Shown here: piece by piece, positions 43,317 to 53,346 of the stretch
Position numbering within the stretch: the first letter of the stretch is position 1
Layout of the letters: each line of letters starts with the position of its first letter
DNA from: Mycolicibacter engbaekii
GTDB lineage: Bacteria > Actinomycetota > Actinomycetes > Mycobacteriales > Mycobacteriaceae
Assembly: GCF_002101585.1 (NCBI RefSeq)
Contig: NZ_LQOT01000014.1
Span: 30,925 to 94,924 of the forward strand
Length of the DNA: 64,000 nucleotides
Direction of reading: 5' to 3'
Notes under the pieces: generated by a model
What the model saw: only the letters and a program-made list of their open reading frames with translations
Told to the model about the DNA's origin: nothing
Database searches by the model: none
Made by a program: the position numbers and the translations under genes

Positions 43317-44441
43317 CTACCAGTCCGATTCGTCGTAGGTGATGACGCCGCGGATGTTCTTGCCGTCCACCATGTCCTGGTAGCCGTCGTTGATGTCTTC
43401 GAGCTTGTAGGTCGTGGTGATCATCTCGTCGAGCTTGAGCAGACCGGACTTGTACAGGCCCGCCAGCCGGGGTGTCTCGATGTGCGAGCTACCGCCACCG
43501 AAGATGTTGCCCTTCAACGTCTTCTGCAGCATGGTGAACAGGAACAGATTCAGCTTGACGTCGGCGTCGGCCATCGCGCCCATTCCGGTCACCACGCAGG
43601 TGCCGGTCTTGGCGGTCAGCGTCATCGCCTCTTCGATGTACTCGCCCTTCATGTCCCCGACGGCGATGATCACCTTGTCCGCCATCAGGCCCCAGGTCTC
43701 CTCCATCACCGGCACGATCGCCTCGGCCATCGACGGGTAGACGTGGGTGGCGCCGAACTTCACGGCCGCCTCGCGCTTGAAGGGAACCGGGTCGATGGCG
43801 ATCACCCGCCGGGCGCCCGAGAGCACCGCGCCCTGCAGGGCGCTCATGCCGATCCCGCCGACCCCGACGATGATGACGGTCTCGCCGGGCTTCACCTCCG
43901 CGACGTTGGTGGCCGAGCCGAACCCGGTGGGCACCGCACAACCCATGATCGCCGCGGTCTGGAACGGGATGTCCTTGTCGATCTTGACGACGGAGTCCTG
44001 ATGCACGGTCATGTAGGGCGCGAAAGTGCCGAGCAGGTTCATCGGGGAGACCGCGTGGGAACCGGCGTGAATCCGGTTCGTGCCGTCGGCGATGGCTTTG
44101 CCGCCCAGCAGCACCGCGCCGCGATCACACAGCGAGCGGAAGCCCTTCATGCACGGCGGGCAGGCGCCGCAGGCCGGGATGAAGGCCATCACGACATGGT
44201 CGCCCTCTTCCAGGCCCGTCACCGACTTGCCGACCTTGGTGATCACCCCGGCACCCTCGTGGCCGCCGAGCGCCGGCAGACCGATCGGGGTGGCCCCGGT
44301 GGTGACGTGGTAGTCGGAGTGGCACATCCCCGCGGCGTGCATCCGGACCTGGACTTCGCCTTCGACAGGGTCGCCCAACTCGATCTCGTCGACCCGCCAC
44401 GGCGAGTTCAGCTCCCACAGCAATGCGCCCTTGGTCTTCAT
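43317..44441 (-). CDS. NDMA-dependent alcohol dehydrogenase
   Basis: A 374-residue zinc alcohol dehydrogenase of the actinobacterial NDMA-dependent (mycofactocin-linked) type. Catalytic zinc: Cys40, His61, Glu62; structural zinc: Cys91, 94, 97 and 105; cofactor loop GVGGIG. FGGGSSHIETPRLAGLYKSG and YQDMVDGKNIRGVI are typical of this subgroup, in which NAD(H) stays bound and mycofactocin is thought to be the electron acceptor. A KstR-like palindrome lies 12 bases before the ATG. Mycofactocin genes are not in the window. Confidence 0.9.
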   Translation of the reverse strand: MKTKGALLWELNSPWRVDEIELGDPVEGEVQVRMHAAGMCHSDYHVTTGATPIGLPALGGHEGAGVITKVGKSVTGLEEGDHVVMAFIPACGACPPCMKGFRSLCDRGAVLLGGKAIADGTNRIHAGSHAVSPMNLLGTFAPYMTVHQDSVVKIDKDIPFQTAAIMGCAVPTGFGSATNVAEVKPGETVIIVGVGGIGMSALQGAVLSGARRVIAIDPVPFKREAAVKFGATHVYPSMAEAIVPVMEETWGLMADKVIIAVGDMKGEYIEEAMTLTAKTGTCVVTGMGAMADADVKLNLFLFTMLQKTLKGNIFGGGSSHIETPRLAGLYKSGLLKLDEMITTTYKLEDINDGYQDMVDGKNIRGVITYDESDW

Positions 44442-44453
44442 GACCGGCCATCA

Positions 44454-44467
44454 TAGAACACGTTCCA
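44454..44467. promoter_or_regulatory. KstR-like operator upstream of the alcohol dehydrogenase
   Basis: TAGAACACGTTCCA fits the TnnAACnnGTTnnA palindrome recognised by KstR, the TetR-family repressor of cholesterol-catabolism genes. It lies just upstream of the dehydrogenase start, where repressor binding would block transcription. Other TetR-family repressors share similar half-sites, so the assignment is tentative. Confidence 0.5.
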
Positions 44468-44509
44468 GAAGTTCCTGTGATAGGTGTCCTCAGCTGGGAA
44501 AATGCCGCC

Positions 44510-46141
<1,632 letters not shown>

Positions 46142-46185
46142 GTCAGCGGCGCCGGGTGTCGCCGGCGTCGGCTAGCGTGGCGCCC

Positions 46186-46244
46186 ATGAGCCCCGACGTC
46201 CCAGGAGCGGCGGTCATGAGCCCCGATACCCAGGAGCGGCGGTC
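46186..46244 (+). repeat. Tandem duplication of a start region before the DUF2786 gene
   Basis: Two near-identical units of 30 and 29 bases (46186-46215 and 46216-46244), each beginning ATGAGCCCCGA and containing CAGGAGCGGCGGTC, sit directly before the true start ATGAGCACCGA at 46245. Each unit carries an ATG and a ribosome site. The first two ATGs share a 20-codon frame that ends at the TGA overlapping the real start. Confidence 0.85.
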
Positions 46245-46997
46245 ATGAGCACCGACGACAAGATGCTGGCGCGGATCGCCGCGCTGTTGCGCCAGGCCGA
46301 GGGCACCGACAACGCCCATGAGGCGGACGCTTTCATGGCGGCGGCGCAACGGCTGGCCACCGCCACCTCCATCGATCTGGCGGTGGCGCGGGCCCACTCC
46401 GCCAACCGGACCGCTGCCACGGTGCCGGTGCAGCGCACCATCACCATCGGATCGCCCGGAACCAAGGGATTGCGCACCTACGTGCAGCTGTTCGTGGGGA
46501 TCGCCGCCGCCAACGACGTGCGCTGCGACGTCGCGATGAACTCCACCTACGTCTACGCCTACGGCTTCGCCGAGGACATCGACGCCACCCACGCCCTCTA
46601 CGCGAGCCTGGTCGTTCAGATGGTCCGGGCCTCCGATGCTTACATTGCGACGGGTGCGCACCGGCCCACCCCCACCATCACCGCCCGGCTCAACTTTCAC
46701 CTGGCGTTCGGGGCGCGGGTCGCCCAGCGGCTGGCCGAGGCGCGCGACGAGGCCCGGCGCGACGCCGAATCCGGCCGGAACAGAACTCCCGGGACTGCGA
46801 TCGCGTTGCGCAACAAAGAGATCGAACTGCAGGACTTCTACCGCGGCGCCTCCAAGGCGCGTGGTACCTGGCGGGCCACCCGGGCGTCGGCGGGGTATTC
46901 CTCGGCGGCGCGACGGGCCGGCGATCGGGCCGGACGCCAAGCGCGACTGGGCGGTGAGGCCGAACTGTCGGTGGCGCGGTCCGCGCTGGAGCGGTGA
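46245..46997 (+). CDS. DUF2786 domain protein, Rv0184-like
   Basis: A 250-residue protein. Residues 1-45 form the DUF2786 domain (ARIAALLRQAEGTDNAHEADAF-type helix pair), followed by a mixed domain with FVGIAAANDVRCDV and a basic C-terminus rich in Arg and Ala. Function unknown. The ATG has GGAG about 10 bases upstream, part of a tandem duplication. Its stop overlaps the next gene, and the two-gene unit matches Rv0184-Rv0185 as I remember. Confidence 0.82.
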   Translation: MSTDDKMLARIAALLRQAEGTDNAHEADAFMAAAQRLATATSIDLAVARAHSANRTAATVPVQRTITIGSPGTKGLRTYVQLFVGIAAANDVRCDVAMNSTYVYAYGFAEDIDATHALYASLVVQMVRASDAYIATGAHRPTPTITARLNFHLAFGARVAQRLAEARDEARRDAESGRNRTPGTAIALRNKEIELQDFYRGASKARGTWRATRASAGYSSAARRAGDRAGRQARLGGEAELSVARSALER

Positions 46998-47503
46998 GCG
47001 GCAACGCAGCGGAGCGCGACGGTCAGCGCGCCAAGGTCTATGCCGCGGAACTGTTCGTCCGCACCTTGTTCGACCGCGCCGCCGAGACCGGTACGCGCAG
47101 CATCGACTTCTTCGGCGCCGCGCTGACGCTGCCACCGGAGGCCCGTTTCGCGACGGTGGCGGCGGTTGAGCGGTACGTCGAGGACGTCATGGCCCTGCCG
47201 GGTGTGCGTGACCGGTGGAAGGGCGCGGGGGATCTGGCCGTGCGCGCTCGCCGCGGCACCACTGCCGCACATTACGAAAAGGCCGGGGCGGCAGGCATTA
47301 TCGCCGTGCCGGACCAGCGTGGCGGGGACTGGGCGCTGAGGGAACTGGTGGTGTTGCACGAGATCGCGCATCACCTGTGTGACGCCCGGCCGGCCCACGG
47401 CCCGCGGTTCGTTGCAACGTTCTGCGAGCTGGCCGAGATGGTGATGGGCCCGGAGTCGGGCTACGTGCTGCGGGTGGTGTTTGCCAAGGAGGGGGTGCGC
47501 TGA
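46994..47503 (+). CDS. Small zinc metallohydrolase-like protein (TIGR04338 type), Rv0185-like
   Basis: A 169-residue protein with the zinc-protease motif HEIAHH in VVLHEIAHHLCD, followed by GPRFVATFCELAEMVMG. The two His and the Glu would bind zinc and activate water. The actual substrate is unknown. The GTG overlaps the DUF2786 stop as GTGA. A strong hairpin follows it at 47569. Confidence 0.82.
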   Translation: MSGNAAERDGQRAKVYAAELFVRTLFDRAAETGTRSIDFFGAALTLPPEARFATVAAVERYVEDVMALPGVRDRWKGAGDLAVRARRGTTAAHYEKAGAAGIIAVPDQRGGDWALRELVVLHEIAHHLCDARPAHGPRFVATFCELAEMVMGPESGYVLRVVFAKEGVR

Positions 47504-47568
47504 CGGGCGCGCAAACCGCCGGCCGCCGAGCACCTCGGGTGCGGGTGGTGTAGATAAAGGACAGGCGT

Positions 47569-47605
47569 CCGGTGACGCACAACGGTCGAGGTTGTGCGTC
47601 ACCGG
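47569..47605. terminator. Bidirectional hairpin terminator
   Basis: A perfect 15-bp stem (CCGGTGACGCACAAC paired with GTTGTGCGTCACCGG) with a 7-base loop lies between two convergent genes, the metallohydrolase-like gene and mymT. It has no U-run on the plus side, as is common in mycobacteria. It would separate the two transcripts. Confidence 0.75.
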
Positions 47606-47615
47606 CGCCGCCCCC

Positions 47616-47765
47616 TTATTCGCTGACCGGAACCAACTCCTCCCCGCAGGTGCATCGGTAGCTGACGTCGGAGCCGGGGCAGTGACACGCGGTCTCGACC
47701 CGGACGCGGCATCCGCAGCCGTCATGACCACAGGTCAACACGGCTCCATCCTCGTAATTCGCCAT
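47616..47765 (-). CDS. mymT: Copper metallothionein MymT
   Basis: A 49-residue mycobacterial metallothionein with seven cysteines at 12, 17, 19, 27, 29, 38 and 40, in the CxC pairs that bind a Cu(I) cluster. The stretch [20 protein letters not shown] matches M. tuberculosis MymT (Rv0186A) in spacing. It protects against copper. The ATG has AAAGG 9 bases upstream. The promoter carries a RicR-type palindrome, so induction by copper is expected. Confidence 0.92.
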   Translation of the reverse strand: MANYEDGAVLTCGHDGCGCRVRVETACHCPGSDVSYRCTCGEELVPVSE

Positions 47766-47816
47766 GTTTTCACACCTTTCTCTGCGTTCCCGGCGGCAAC
47801 CGGGTTCCTTGACTGT

Positions 47817-47833
47817 ATACCCCATGGGGGTAT
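47817..47833. promoter_or_regulatory. RicR/CsoR-type copper operator of mymT
   Basis: The palindrome ATACCCC-ATG-GGGGTAT lies 52 bases before mymT. On the minus strand TTTACC and TATACA, 16 bases apart, form a likely -35/-10 pair, and the palindrome fills the spacer, so bound repressor would block polymerase. The same palindrome with a different centre lies before the DUF305-ricR genes. Confidence 0.85.
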
Positions 47834-48047
47834 GCGGTAAAGGGGCGAAAGCCACCGGAATCGGCGCCTGCCGATCGGGGAGTGGGGGTGGATCTGAGCC
47901 GGTGTCAGGGCAGGGAGCGCCGGCGATCGCCGTCGATGTACGGGCCGCAGGGCAGGGCAGGACCCGCGGCCGTGGCAGGGCCGGAGGGTCCCGGAGGGTG
48001 CCGGAGACCTCCCGAGGTCCCCGTGGGGCGCCGTCAGCGCCGGCAGG

Positions 48048-49769
48048 TCAGCCGCAGACTGCGCCGATGGCCGCAGAGCCCACCAGCTTGCGGTACTTGG
48101 CCAGCACGCCGGTGGTGTAGCGCGGCGGCGGCGGCGTAAAACCCGCCGCGCGGGACGCGAATTCCTCGGGGTCGGCAATCACGTCCAGCGTCGCGTTGGC
48201 GACGTCCAGGCGGATCTTGTCGCCGTCCCGCAGGAACGCCACCGGGCCGCCGTCCACCGCCTCGGGAGCGATGTGGCCGACGCACAACCCGGTGGTGCCA
48301 CCGGAGAAGCGACCGTCGGTCAGCAGCAGCACGTCTTTGCCGAGGCCGGCGCCCTTGATCGCGCCGGTGATCGCCAGCATCTCCCGCATCCCCGGCCCGC
48401 CCTTGGGGCCCTCGTAGCGGATCACCACCGCGTCGCCGGCGCTGATCGTGCCGTCTTCCAGGGCGTCGAGGGCGGCACGCTCGCCATCGAAAACCCGTGC
48501 GGTGCCCTCGAACACGTCGGTGTCGAAGCCCGCGGACTTGACCACTGCGCCCTCCGGTGCCAGCGACCCGCGCAGAATCGTGATACCGCCGGTCGGGTGG
48601 ATCGGGTTGGTCAGCGCGTGCACCACCTTGCCGTCCACGACCGGCGGATTGAGCTCGGCGATGTTCTCCGCCATCGTCTTGCCGGTGACGGTCAGGCAGT
48701 CGCCGTGCAACAGGCCCGCTTCCAGCAATGTCTTCAGCATGACCGGCACGCCACCGATCTTGTCGATGTCGTACATGACGTGCGCCCCGAACGGCTTGAC
48801 GTCCGCCAGATGTGGCACCTTTGCCCCGACTCGGGAGAAGTCGGCCAGGGTCAGATCCACCTGCGCCTCGTGGGCGATCGCCAGCAGATGCAGCACCGCA
48901 TTGGTCGATCCGCCGAACGCCATCACCACCGCGATCGCGTTCTCGAACGCCTCCTTGGTCAAGATGTCGCGTGCGGTGATACCCCGGCGCAGCATCTCCA
49001 CCACCGCGGCCCCGCTGGCGCGGGCATACCCGTCACGGCGCCGGTCGACCGCCGGCGGAGAGGCGCTGCCCGGCAGGGACATTCCCAGCGCCTCGGCCGC
49101 ACTGGCCATGGTGTTGGCGGTGTACATGCCGCCGCAGGCGCCTTCACCGGGGCAAATCGCCCGCTCGATGATGTCGACGTCCTCTTGAGACATCAGGCCC
49201 CGCGAGCACGCGCCGACCGCCTCGAACGCGTCGATGATCGTCACCTCACGCTCGGTGCCGTCGGACAGCTTCGCGTAGCCGGGCAGGGTGGAGCCGGCGT
49301 AAAGGAAGACCGAGGCGAGGTCCAGGCGCGCCGCGGCCATCAGCATGCCGGGCAGTGACTTGTCGCAGCCGGCCAGCAGCACTGATCCGTCGAGACGCTC
49401 CGCGCACATCACGGTCTCGACGCTGTCGGCGATCACCTCGCGCGACACCAGGGAGAAGTGCATGCCCTCATGGCCCATGGAGATGCCGTCAGAGACCGAG
49501 ATGGTGCCGAACTCCAGCGGGTAGCCGCCGGCCTCCAGCACGCCTTCCTTGGCGGCTTTGGCCAACCGGTCCAGCGAGAGGTTGCAGGGCGTGATCTCGT
49601 TCCACGACGAGGCCACGCCGATCTGGGGTTTGGCGAAATCGTCGTCGCCCATGCCGACGGCGCGCAGCATCCCGCGGGCGGCGGTTTTCTCCAGGCCGTC
49701 GGTGACGTCACGACTGCGCGGTTTGATGTCGACGGACGCCCCGTTGGGGGTGGTGCTCCCAGAATTCAC
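48048..49769 (-). CDS. ilvD: Dihydroxy-acid dehydratase
   Basis: A 573-residue IlvD that converts dihydroxy-isovalerate and dihydroxy-methylvalerate to the oxo-acids in branched-chain amino acid synthesis. Cluster-binding segments [13 protein letters not shown] and [16 protein letters not shown] and the C-terminal [23 protein letters not shown] are intact. GTG start at 49769. A small inverted repeat GACCTC-CC-GAGGTC about 30 bases past the stop may help end the transcript. It is divergent from the copper-regulated DUF305-ricR operon. Confidence 0.95.
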   Translation of the reverse strand: MNSGSTTPNGASVDIKPRSRDVTDGLEKTAARGMLRAVGMGDDDFAKPQIGVASSWNEITPCNLSLDRLAKAAKEGVLEAGGYPLEFGTISVSDGISMGHEGMHFSLVSREVIADSVETVMCAERLDGSVLLAGCDKSLPGMLMAAARLDLASVFLYAGSTLPGYAKLSDGTEREVTIIDAFEAVGACSRGLMSQEDVDIIERAICPGEGACGGMYTANTMASAAEALGMSLPGSASPPAVDRRRDGYARASGAAVVEMLRRGITARDILTKEAFENAIAVVMAFGGSTNAVLHLLAIAHEAQVDLTLADFSRVGAKVPHLADVKPFGAHVMYDIDKIGGVPVMLKTLLEAGLLHGDCLTVTGKTMAENIAELNPPVVDGKVVHALTNPIHPTGGITILRGSLAPEGAVVKSAGFDTDVFEGTARVFDGERAALDALEDGTISAGDAVVIRYEGPKGGPGMREMLAITGAIKGAGLGKDVLLLTDGRFSGGTTGLCVGHIAPEAVDGGPVAFLRDGDKIRLDVANATLDVIADPEEFASRAAGFTPPPPRYTTGVLAKYRKLVGSAAIGAVCG

Positions 49770-49812
49770 CCGCCCAGTATGCCGCTACGGCTTGACCGGA
49801 CCAAACGAATAA

Positions 49813-49829
49813 ATACCCCGCGGGGGTAT
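49813..49829. promoter_or_regulatory. RicR/CsoR-type copper operator of DUF305-ricR
   Basis: ATACCCC-GCG-GGGGTAT has the same arms as the mymT site. It lies 16 bases before the DUF305 gene, so the transcript is probably short-leadered or leaderless, and its control by RicR, encoded by the second gene, would be autoregulatory. Confidence 0.85.
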
Positions 49830-49845
49830 GGGTTAAAGTGGGCGC

Positions 49846-50415
49846 ATGAGATGGGTTCTGGCCGTCGCCGCCGCCGGCGTCGTCAGCATGGTCGCCGGCG
49901 GGTGCCACCACGCGCCCGCGCCGGCGCCACAAACGTCGCCCAGTTCGGTGGGAATGAGCACCGGCAGCGCAGTCGATGTGGCGTTTCTGGAAGACATGGT
50001 GATCCACCACCAGCAGGCTCTGGAACTGGCCGCCCTGGTGCCCGGCCAGAGCACCAGCCCCGCGCTGGTGGCGTTCGCCGACCAGAGTGCGGCGCAGCGG
50101 CGCACCGAACTGCAGGGCTGCCAGGCGCAATTGCTTCAGTGGGAGGTTCCCGGCGGGCGTTCCGGCGACGAGCCGGACGCCATTCCCGGAATGGTGGATC
50201 CGGCCACCGCGGAAAGGCTGCGCGGCTTGCGGGGACCGGCGTTCGACACCTTCTGGCTGCAGACCATGATCGCCCACCACCGTGGGGCGATTGTCCTGGC
50301 GCAGAACGAAATCGAAAACGGCGAGAGTCCCGAGGCCATCAGCATCGCGCAGTCGCTCATGCCGTTTCAGCAAGCCGAGATCAATCAGATGAACCAACTG
50401 TTGGGAGCCGCATGA
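49846..50415 (+). CDS. DUF305 lipoprotein, likely copper-binding
   Basis: A 189-residue DUF305 protein. The signal peptide ends VAGGC, so lipidation near Cys20 is likely. The two family repeats carry DMVIHHQQALELA and TMIAHHRGAIVLAQ, histidine pairs that suit metal binding; a cyanobacterial DUF305 protein (CopM) binds copper. The RicR-type site upstream and the ricR gene directly downstream (ATGA overlap) indicate a role in copper handling outside the membrane. I do not recall this gene between ilvD and ricR in M. tuberculosis. Confidence 0.85.
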   Translation: MRWVLAVAAAGVVSMVAGGCHHAPAPAPQTSPSSVGMSTGSAVDVAFLEDMVIHHQQALELAALVPGQSTSPALVAFADQSAAQRRTELQGCQAQLLQWEVPGGRSGDEPDAIPGMVDPATAERLRGLRGPAFDTFWLQTMIAHHRGAIVLAQNEIENGESPEAISIAQSLMPFQQAEINQMNQLLGAA

Positions 50416-50705
50416 CCGCCGAGGCGCCGGGGTACTCCCCGCACAAGGACAACTACGCCAAACGGATGCGCCGCATCGAGGGGCAGGTGCGCGGCATTGC
50501 CAAGATGATCGACGAAGACAAGTACTGCATCGACATCCTCACCCAGATCAGTGCGGTCAACAGTGCGCTGCGGGCAGTGGCGCTGAACCTGCTCGACGAG
50601 CATCTCGTGCACTGCGTCAGCGGCGCCGTCGCCTCCGGCGGCGTCGAGGGGGACGCCAAGCTCACCGAGGCGTCGGCCGCCATTGCTCGGTTGGTTCGTT
50701 CCTGA
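50412..50705 (+). CDS. ricR: Copper-sensing CsoR-family repressor RicR
   Basis: A 97-residue CsoR-family regulator. The Cu(I) ligands Cys39, His64 and Cys68 have the spacing of CsoR (25 and 4 residues apart). RRIEGQVRGIAKMIDED is the DNA-binding helix signature. Copper binding releases the palindromic operator. The ATG overlaps the DUF305 stop. Sites upstream of its own operon and of mymT form the visible regulon. Confidence 0.92.
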   Translation: MTAEAPGYSPHKDNYAKRMRRIEGQVRGIAKMIDEDKYCIDILTQISAVNSALRAVALNLLDEHLVHCVSGAVASGGVEGDAKLTEASAAIARLVRS

Positions 50706-50784
50706 CCCGCACGCCGTTACCATGTGACCCGGCAGTAACCGGGAGCGCTAGGCGCCATGTACCACTCGGCGCTGCCCTCAACAC

Positions 50785-51996
50785 ATGACTGTCGAAGCCG
50801 GAAGTACCCGATCGAGGCCGTGGACGCCGCAGACCACGGCACAGTTGGCGATCCTGGCCGCTGCCGCCTTCATCTACGCCACCGCAGAGATCCTGCCGGT
50901 GGGCGCGCTGCCGGCGATCTCGGTCGGCCTGGACGTCAGCGAGGCGCTGGTCGGGACCCTGCTGGCCTGGTATGCGGTGGTGGCGGCGGCGACAACGCTG
51001 CCCTTGGTGCGCTGGACCGCGCACTGGCCGCGCCGGCGGGTGCTGCTGCTCACCCTGGTCTGCCTGACCGCCTCCCAGGTGATTTCGGCGATGGCGCCGA
51101 ACTTCGCCGTGCTGGCCGGGGGGCGGGCGCTCTGCGCGGTCACGCACGGCCTGATGTGGTCGGTGCTGGCGCCCATCGCCACCCGGCTGGTGCCGGCCAG
51201 CCATTCCGGGCGCGCGACGACGGCGATCTACGTCGGCACCAGTCTGGCTCTGGTGGTCGGTATCCCGCTGACCTCGGCGATGAGCCTGCTCTGGGGATGG
51301 CGGCTGGCAGTCGTGGTGATCACCGCGGCGGCGGCCGCCATCACGGTGGCGGCCCGGATCGCGCTGCCGGCACTGGTGCTCAGCACCGATCAACTCGCAC
51401 TGGTGGGCAACCACCATCACCGCAACGGGCGACTGGTGGCGGTGAGTGTGCTGATGCTGATCGCGGTCACCGGGCACTTCATCTCCTACACGTTCATCGC
51501 GGTGATCATCGGCGATGTGGTCGGCGTTCCGGGGGCTCGCCTGGCCTGGCTGCTTGCCGCGTTCGGCGCAGCCGGCCTGATCGCGATGCCGTTGTTGGCC
51601 CGGCCGGTGGACCACCGGCCCAAGCTGGTCACCGGCACCTGCATGGCCGCGATGTCGGCAGCCTTCGTCGTCTTGGCGGCCCTGTCGATCGGCGGGCATC
51701 ACACCACCGGAACGACGTTGCTGGGGTCGGCGGCCATCGTGTTGTGGGGAGCGATGGCGATGGCGGTGTCGCCGATGCTGCAGTCGGCGGCCATGCGCAC
51801 CTCGCCCGACGATCCCGACGGCGCTTCGGGGTTGTATGTGACGGCGTTTCAGGTCGGGATCACGGGGGGCTCGCTGGCCGGCGGCCTGCTGTTCGAGCGG
51901 GCCGGAACCTCGGCGATGCTGACCGCGTCGGCAGCGCTGGTCGGCATCGCCGCGGTGGGCATCGCGGCCAGCAAGCGCCTGTTTGTCGTTCCCTGA
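50785..51996 (+). CDS. MFS transporter, Rv0191-like
   Basis: A 403-residue major facilitator of the drug/sugar efflux type with about twelve membrane segments. LPVGALPAISVGLDVSEALVGT opens the fold, and WPRRRVLLLT is the loop 2-3 motif. A histidine-rich central loop (GNHHHRNG) separates the halves. Its position just after ricR matches Rv0191. It has its own start 79 bases after ricR, and no RicR-type palindrome was seen there. Substrate unknown. Confidence 0.87.
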   Translation: MTVEAGSTRSRPWTPQTTAQLAILAAAAFIYATAEILPVGALPAISVGLDVSEALVGTLLAWYAVVAAATTLPLVRWTAHWPRRRVLLLTLVCLTASQVISAMAPNFAVLAGGRALCAVTHGLMWSVLAPIATRLVPASHSGRATTAIYVGTSLALVVGIPLTSAMSLLWGWRLAVVVITAAAAAITVAARIALPALVLSTDQLALVGNHHHRNGRLVAVSVLMLIAVTGHFISYTFIAVIIGDVVGVPGARLAWLLAAFGAAGLIAMPLLARPVDHRPKLVTGTCMAAMSAAFVVLAALSIGGHHTTGTTLLGSAAIVLWGAMAMAVSPMLQSAAMRTSPDDPDGASGLYVTAFQVGITGGSLAGGLLFERAGTSAMLTASAALVGIAAVGIAASKRLFVVP

Positions 51997-52155
51997 CGGT
52001 AACCGAGCGGTAACGTTCGCCACCCCGCCGCCGAGAGAAGCCGCTGGTCAGTGAGGTTGCATCGGCGGGCGGTGGCTAATTGCGCCGGTTGTCGGAGTTA
52101 GCTGGCAACCGCCCTGTGCGACACTGGGATCACTATGGCGACCGGAGGTGTGTCG

Positions 52156-53307
52156 ATGTCGGGATGGAAACTCGCGCGGGTCGGTGCGTGGCTCAGCACC
52201 GCTGGATTGGCCGCGGGTCTCACACTCGGTTGCGGATCGGCGCTGGCCGACCCGCCGCAGCAGCCCGGTGACCCCGCGCCGGCCGACGCCGGTGCGCCGG
52301 ACCCGGCTGGTCCGCCGCCCCCGGCCGAGTTTCCGCCGCCGCCCTTCGAGCCGTTCCAGCCGTTCCCGCCGTTCCAGCCGTTCCCGCCGGAGCTGCCCCC
52401 GCCGCTGCCGCCGGGGGACCCGGCGGCGTTCCCGCCACCCGCGGAGGCGGGGCCGCCCGGCGCGCCCGAGGGCATCCCGCCCGGCCCGGATTCGCAGACG
52501 GTGCCGGCGGTCCCGGGCGAGCCGGTGCAGCACGGTGCTGGGCCGGCGACCGCCGCGGGGCCGGTTGTCGGGCAGAACCCCGAGCCGTTCACCGGGACGT
52601 CGCCTTTCCAGCCGCCCACCTTCAACCCGGTCAACGGCTCGATGGTGGGTGTCGCCAAGCCGATCATCATCGACTTCCAGCGGCCCGTCGCCGACAAGGC
52701 GGCGGCGGAGCAGGCGATCCACATCTCGTCGACCCCGCCGGTATCGGGCAAGTTCTACTGGATGACGCCCAGCCAGGTGCGGTGGCGGCCGCTCAACTTC
52801 TGGCCGGCCCACACCGTGGTCAACATCGACGCGGGCGGCACCAAGTCGAGCTTCCGCGTCGGTGATTCCCTGGTGGCCACCGCCGATGACAAGACGCACC
52901 AGATGACGATCACCCGCGACGGCAAGGTGGAGAAGGTCTTCCCGATGTCGATGGGCATGAGTGCCGGTGGGCACGAGACCCCCAACGGCACCTACTACGT
53001 GCTCGAGAAGTTCCCGACCGTGGTGATGGACTCCTCCACCTACGGGGTTCCGGTGAACTCCAGCTGGGGATACAAGCTCACCGTGCAGGACGCCGTCCGG
53101 ATCGACAACAGCGGCGGCTTCGTGCACAGCGCGCCATGGTCGGTGGCCGATCAGGGCAAGCGCAACGTCAGCCATGGCTGCATCAACCTGAGCCCGGCCA
53201 ACGCGAAGTGGTTCTACGAGAACTTCGGTAGCGGCGATCCCGTCGTGGTGAAGAACTCGGTGGGCACCTACACCAAGAACGACGGCTCCCAGGACTGGCA
53301 GCTCTAG
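52156..53307 (+). CDS. L,D-transpeptidase, Rv0192 (LdtMt4)-like
   Basis: A 383-residue exported L,D-transpeptidase. Signal peptide about residues 1-33 (GSALA-DPP), then a Pro-rich linker of about 100 residues, an Ig-like domain and a YkuD catalytic domain with [23 protein letters not shown]; the nucleophile is Cys342. It makes 3-3 crosslinks in peptidoglycan. GGAGG lies 7 bases before the ATG at 52156; an ATG at 52135 is in frame but weaker. A hairpin follows the stop. Confidence 0.9.
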   Translation: MSGWKLARVGAWLSTAGLAAGLTLGCGSALADPPQQPGDPAPADAGAPDPAGPPPPAEFPPPPFEPFQPFPPFQPFPPELPPPLPPGDPAAFPPPAEAGPPGAPEGIPPGPDSQTVPAVPGEPVQHGAGPATAAGPVVGQNPEPFTGTSPFQPPTFNPVNGSMVGVAKPIIIDFQRPVADKAAAEQAIHISSTPPVSGKFYWMTPSQVRWRPLNFWPAHTVVNIDAGGTKSSFRVGDSLVATADDKTHQMTITRDGKVEKVFPMSMGMSAGGHETPNGTYYVLEKFPTVVMDSSTYGVPVNSSWGYKLTVQDAVRIDNSGGFVHSAPWSVADQGKRNVSHGCINLSPANAKWFYENFGSGDPVVVKNSVGTYTKNDGSQDWQL

Positions 53308-53311
53308 AGCG

Positions 53312-53340
53312 GCCCGGGGTCTGCGTGCGCAGGCCCCCGG
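53312..53340. terminator. Hairpin between convergent ldt and zmp1 genes
   Basis: CCGGGGTCTGC (314-324) pairs with GCAGGCCCCCGG (329-340) around a 4-base loop, with one G-T pair and one bulged C. It lies in the 39-base gap between the two converging genes and probably ends both transcripts. Confidence 0.55.
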
Positions 53341-53346
53341 CGGCGG

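Noticed and set aside
46186..46244. The 30-base tandem units as an attachment site or CRISPR fragment
   Set aside because: The units are directly adjacent and duplicate a ribosome site and start codon; no integrase or spacer is near.
48006..48019. GACCTC-CC-GAGGTC as the ilvD terminator
   Set aside because: The loop is too small for a stable hairpin as drawn and there is no U-run, so it is mentioned only within the ilvD entry.
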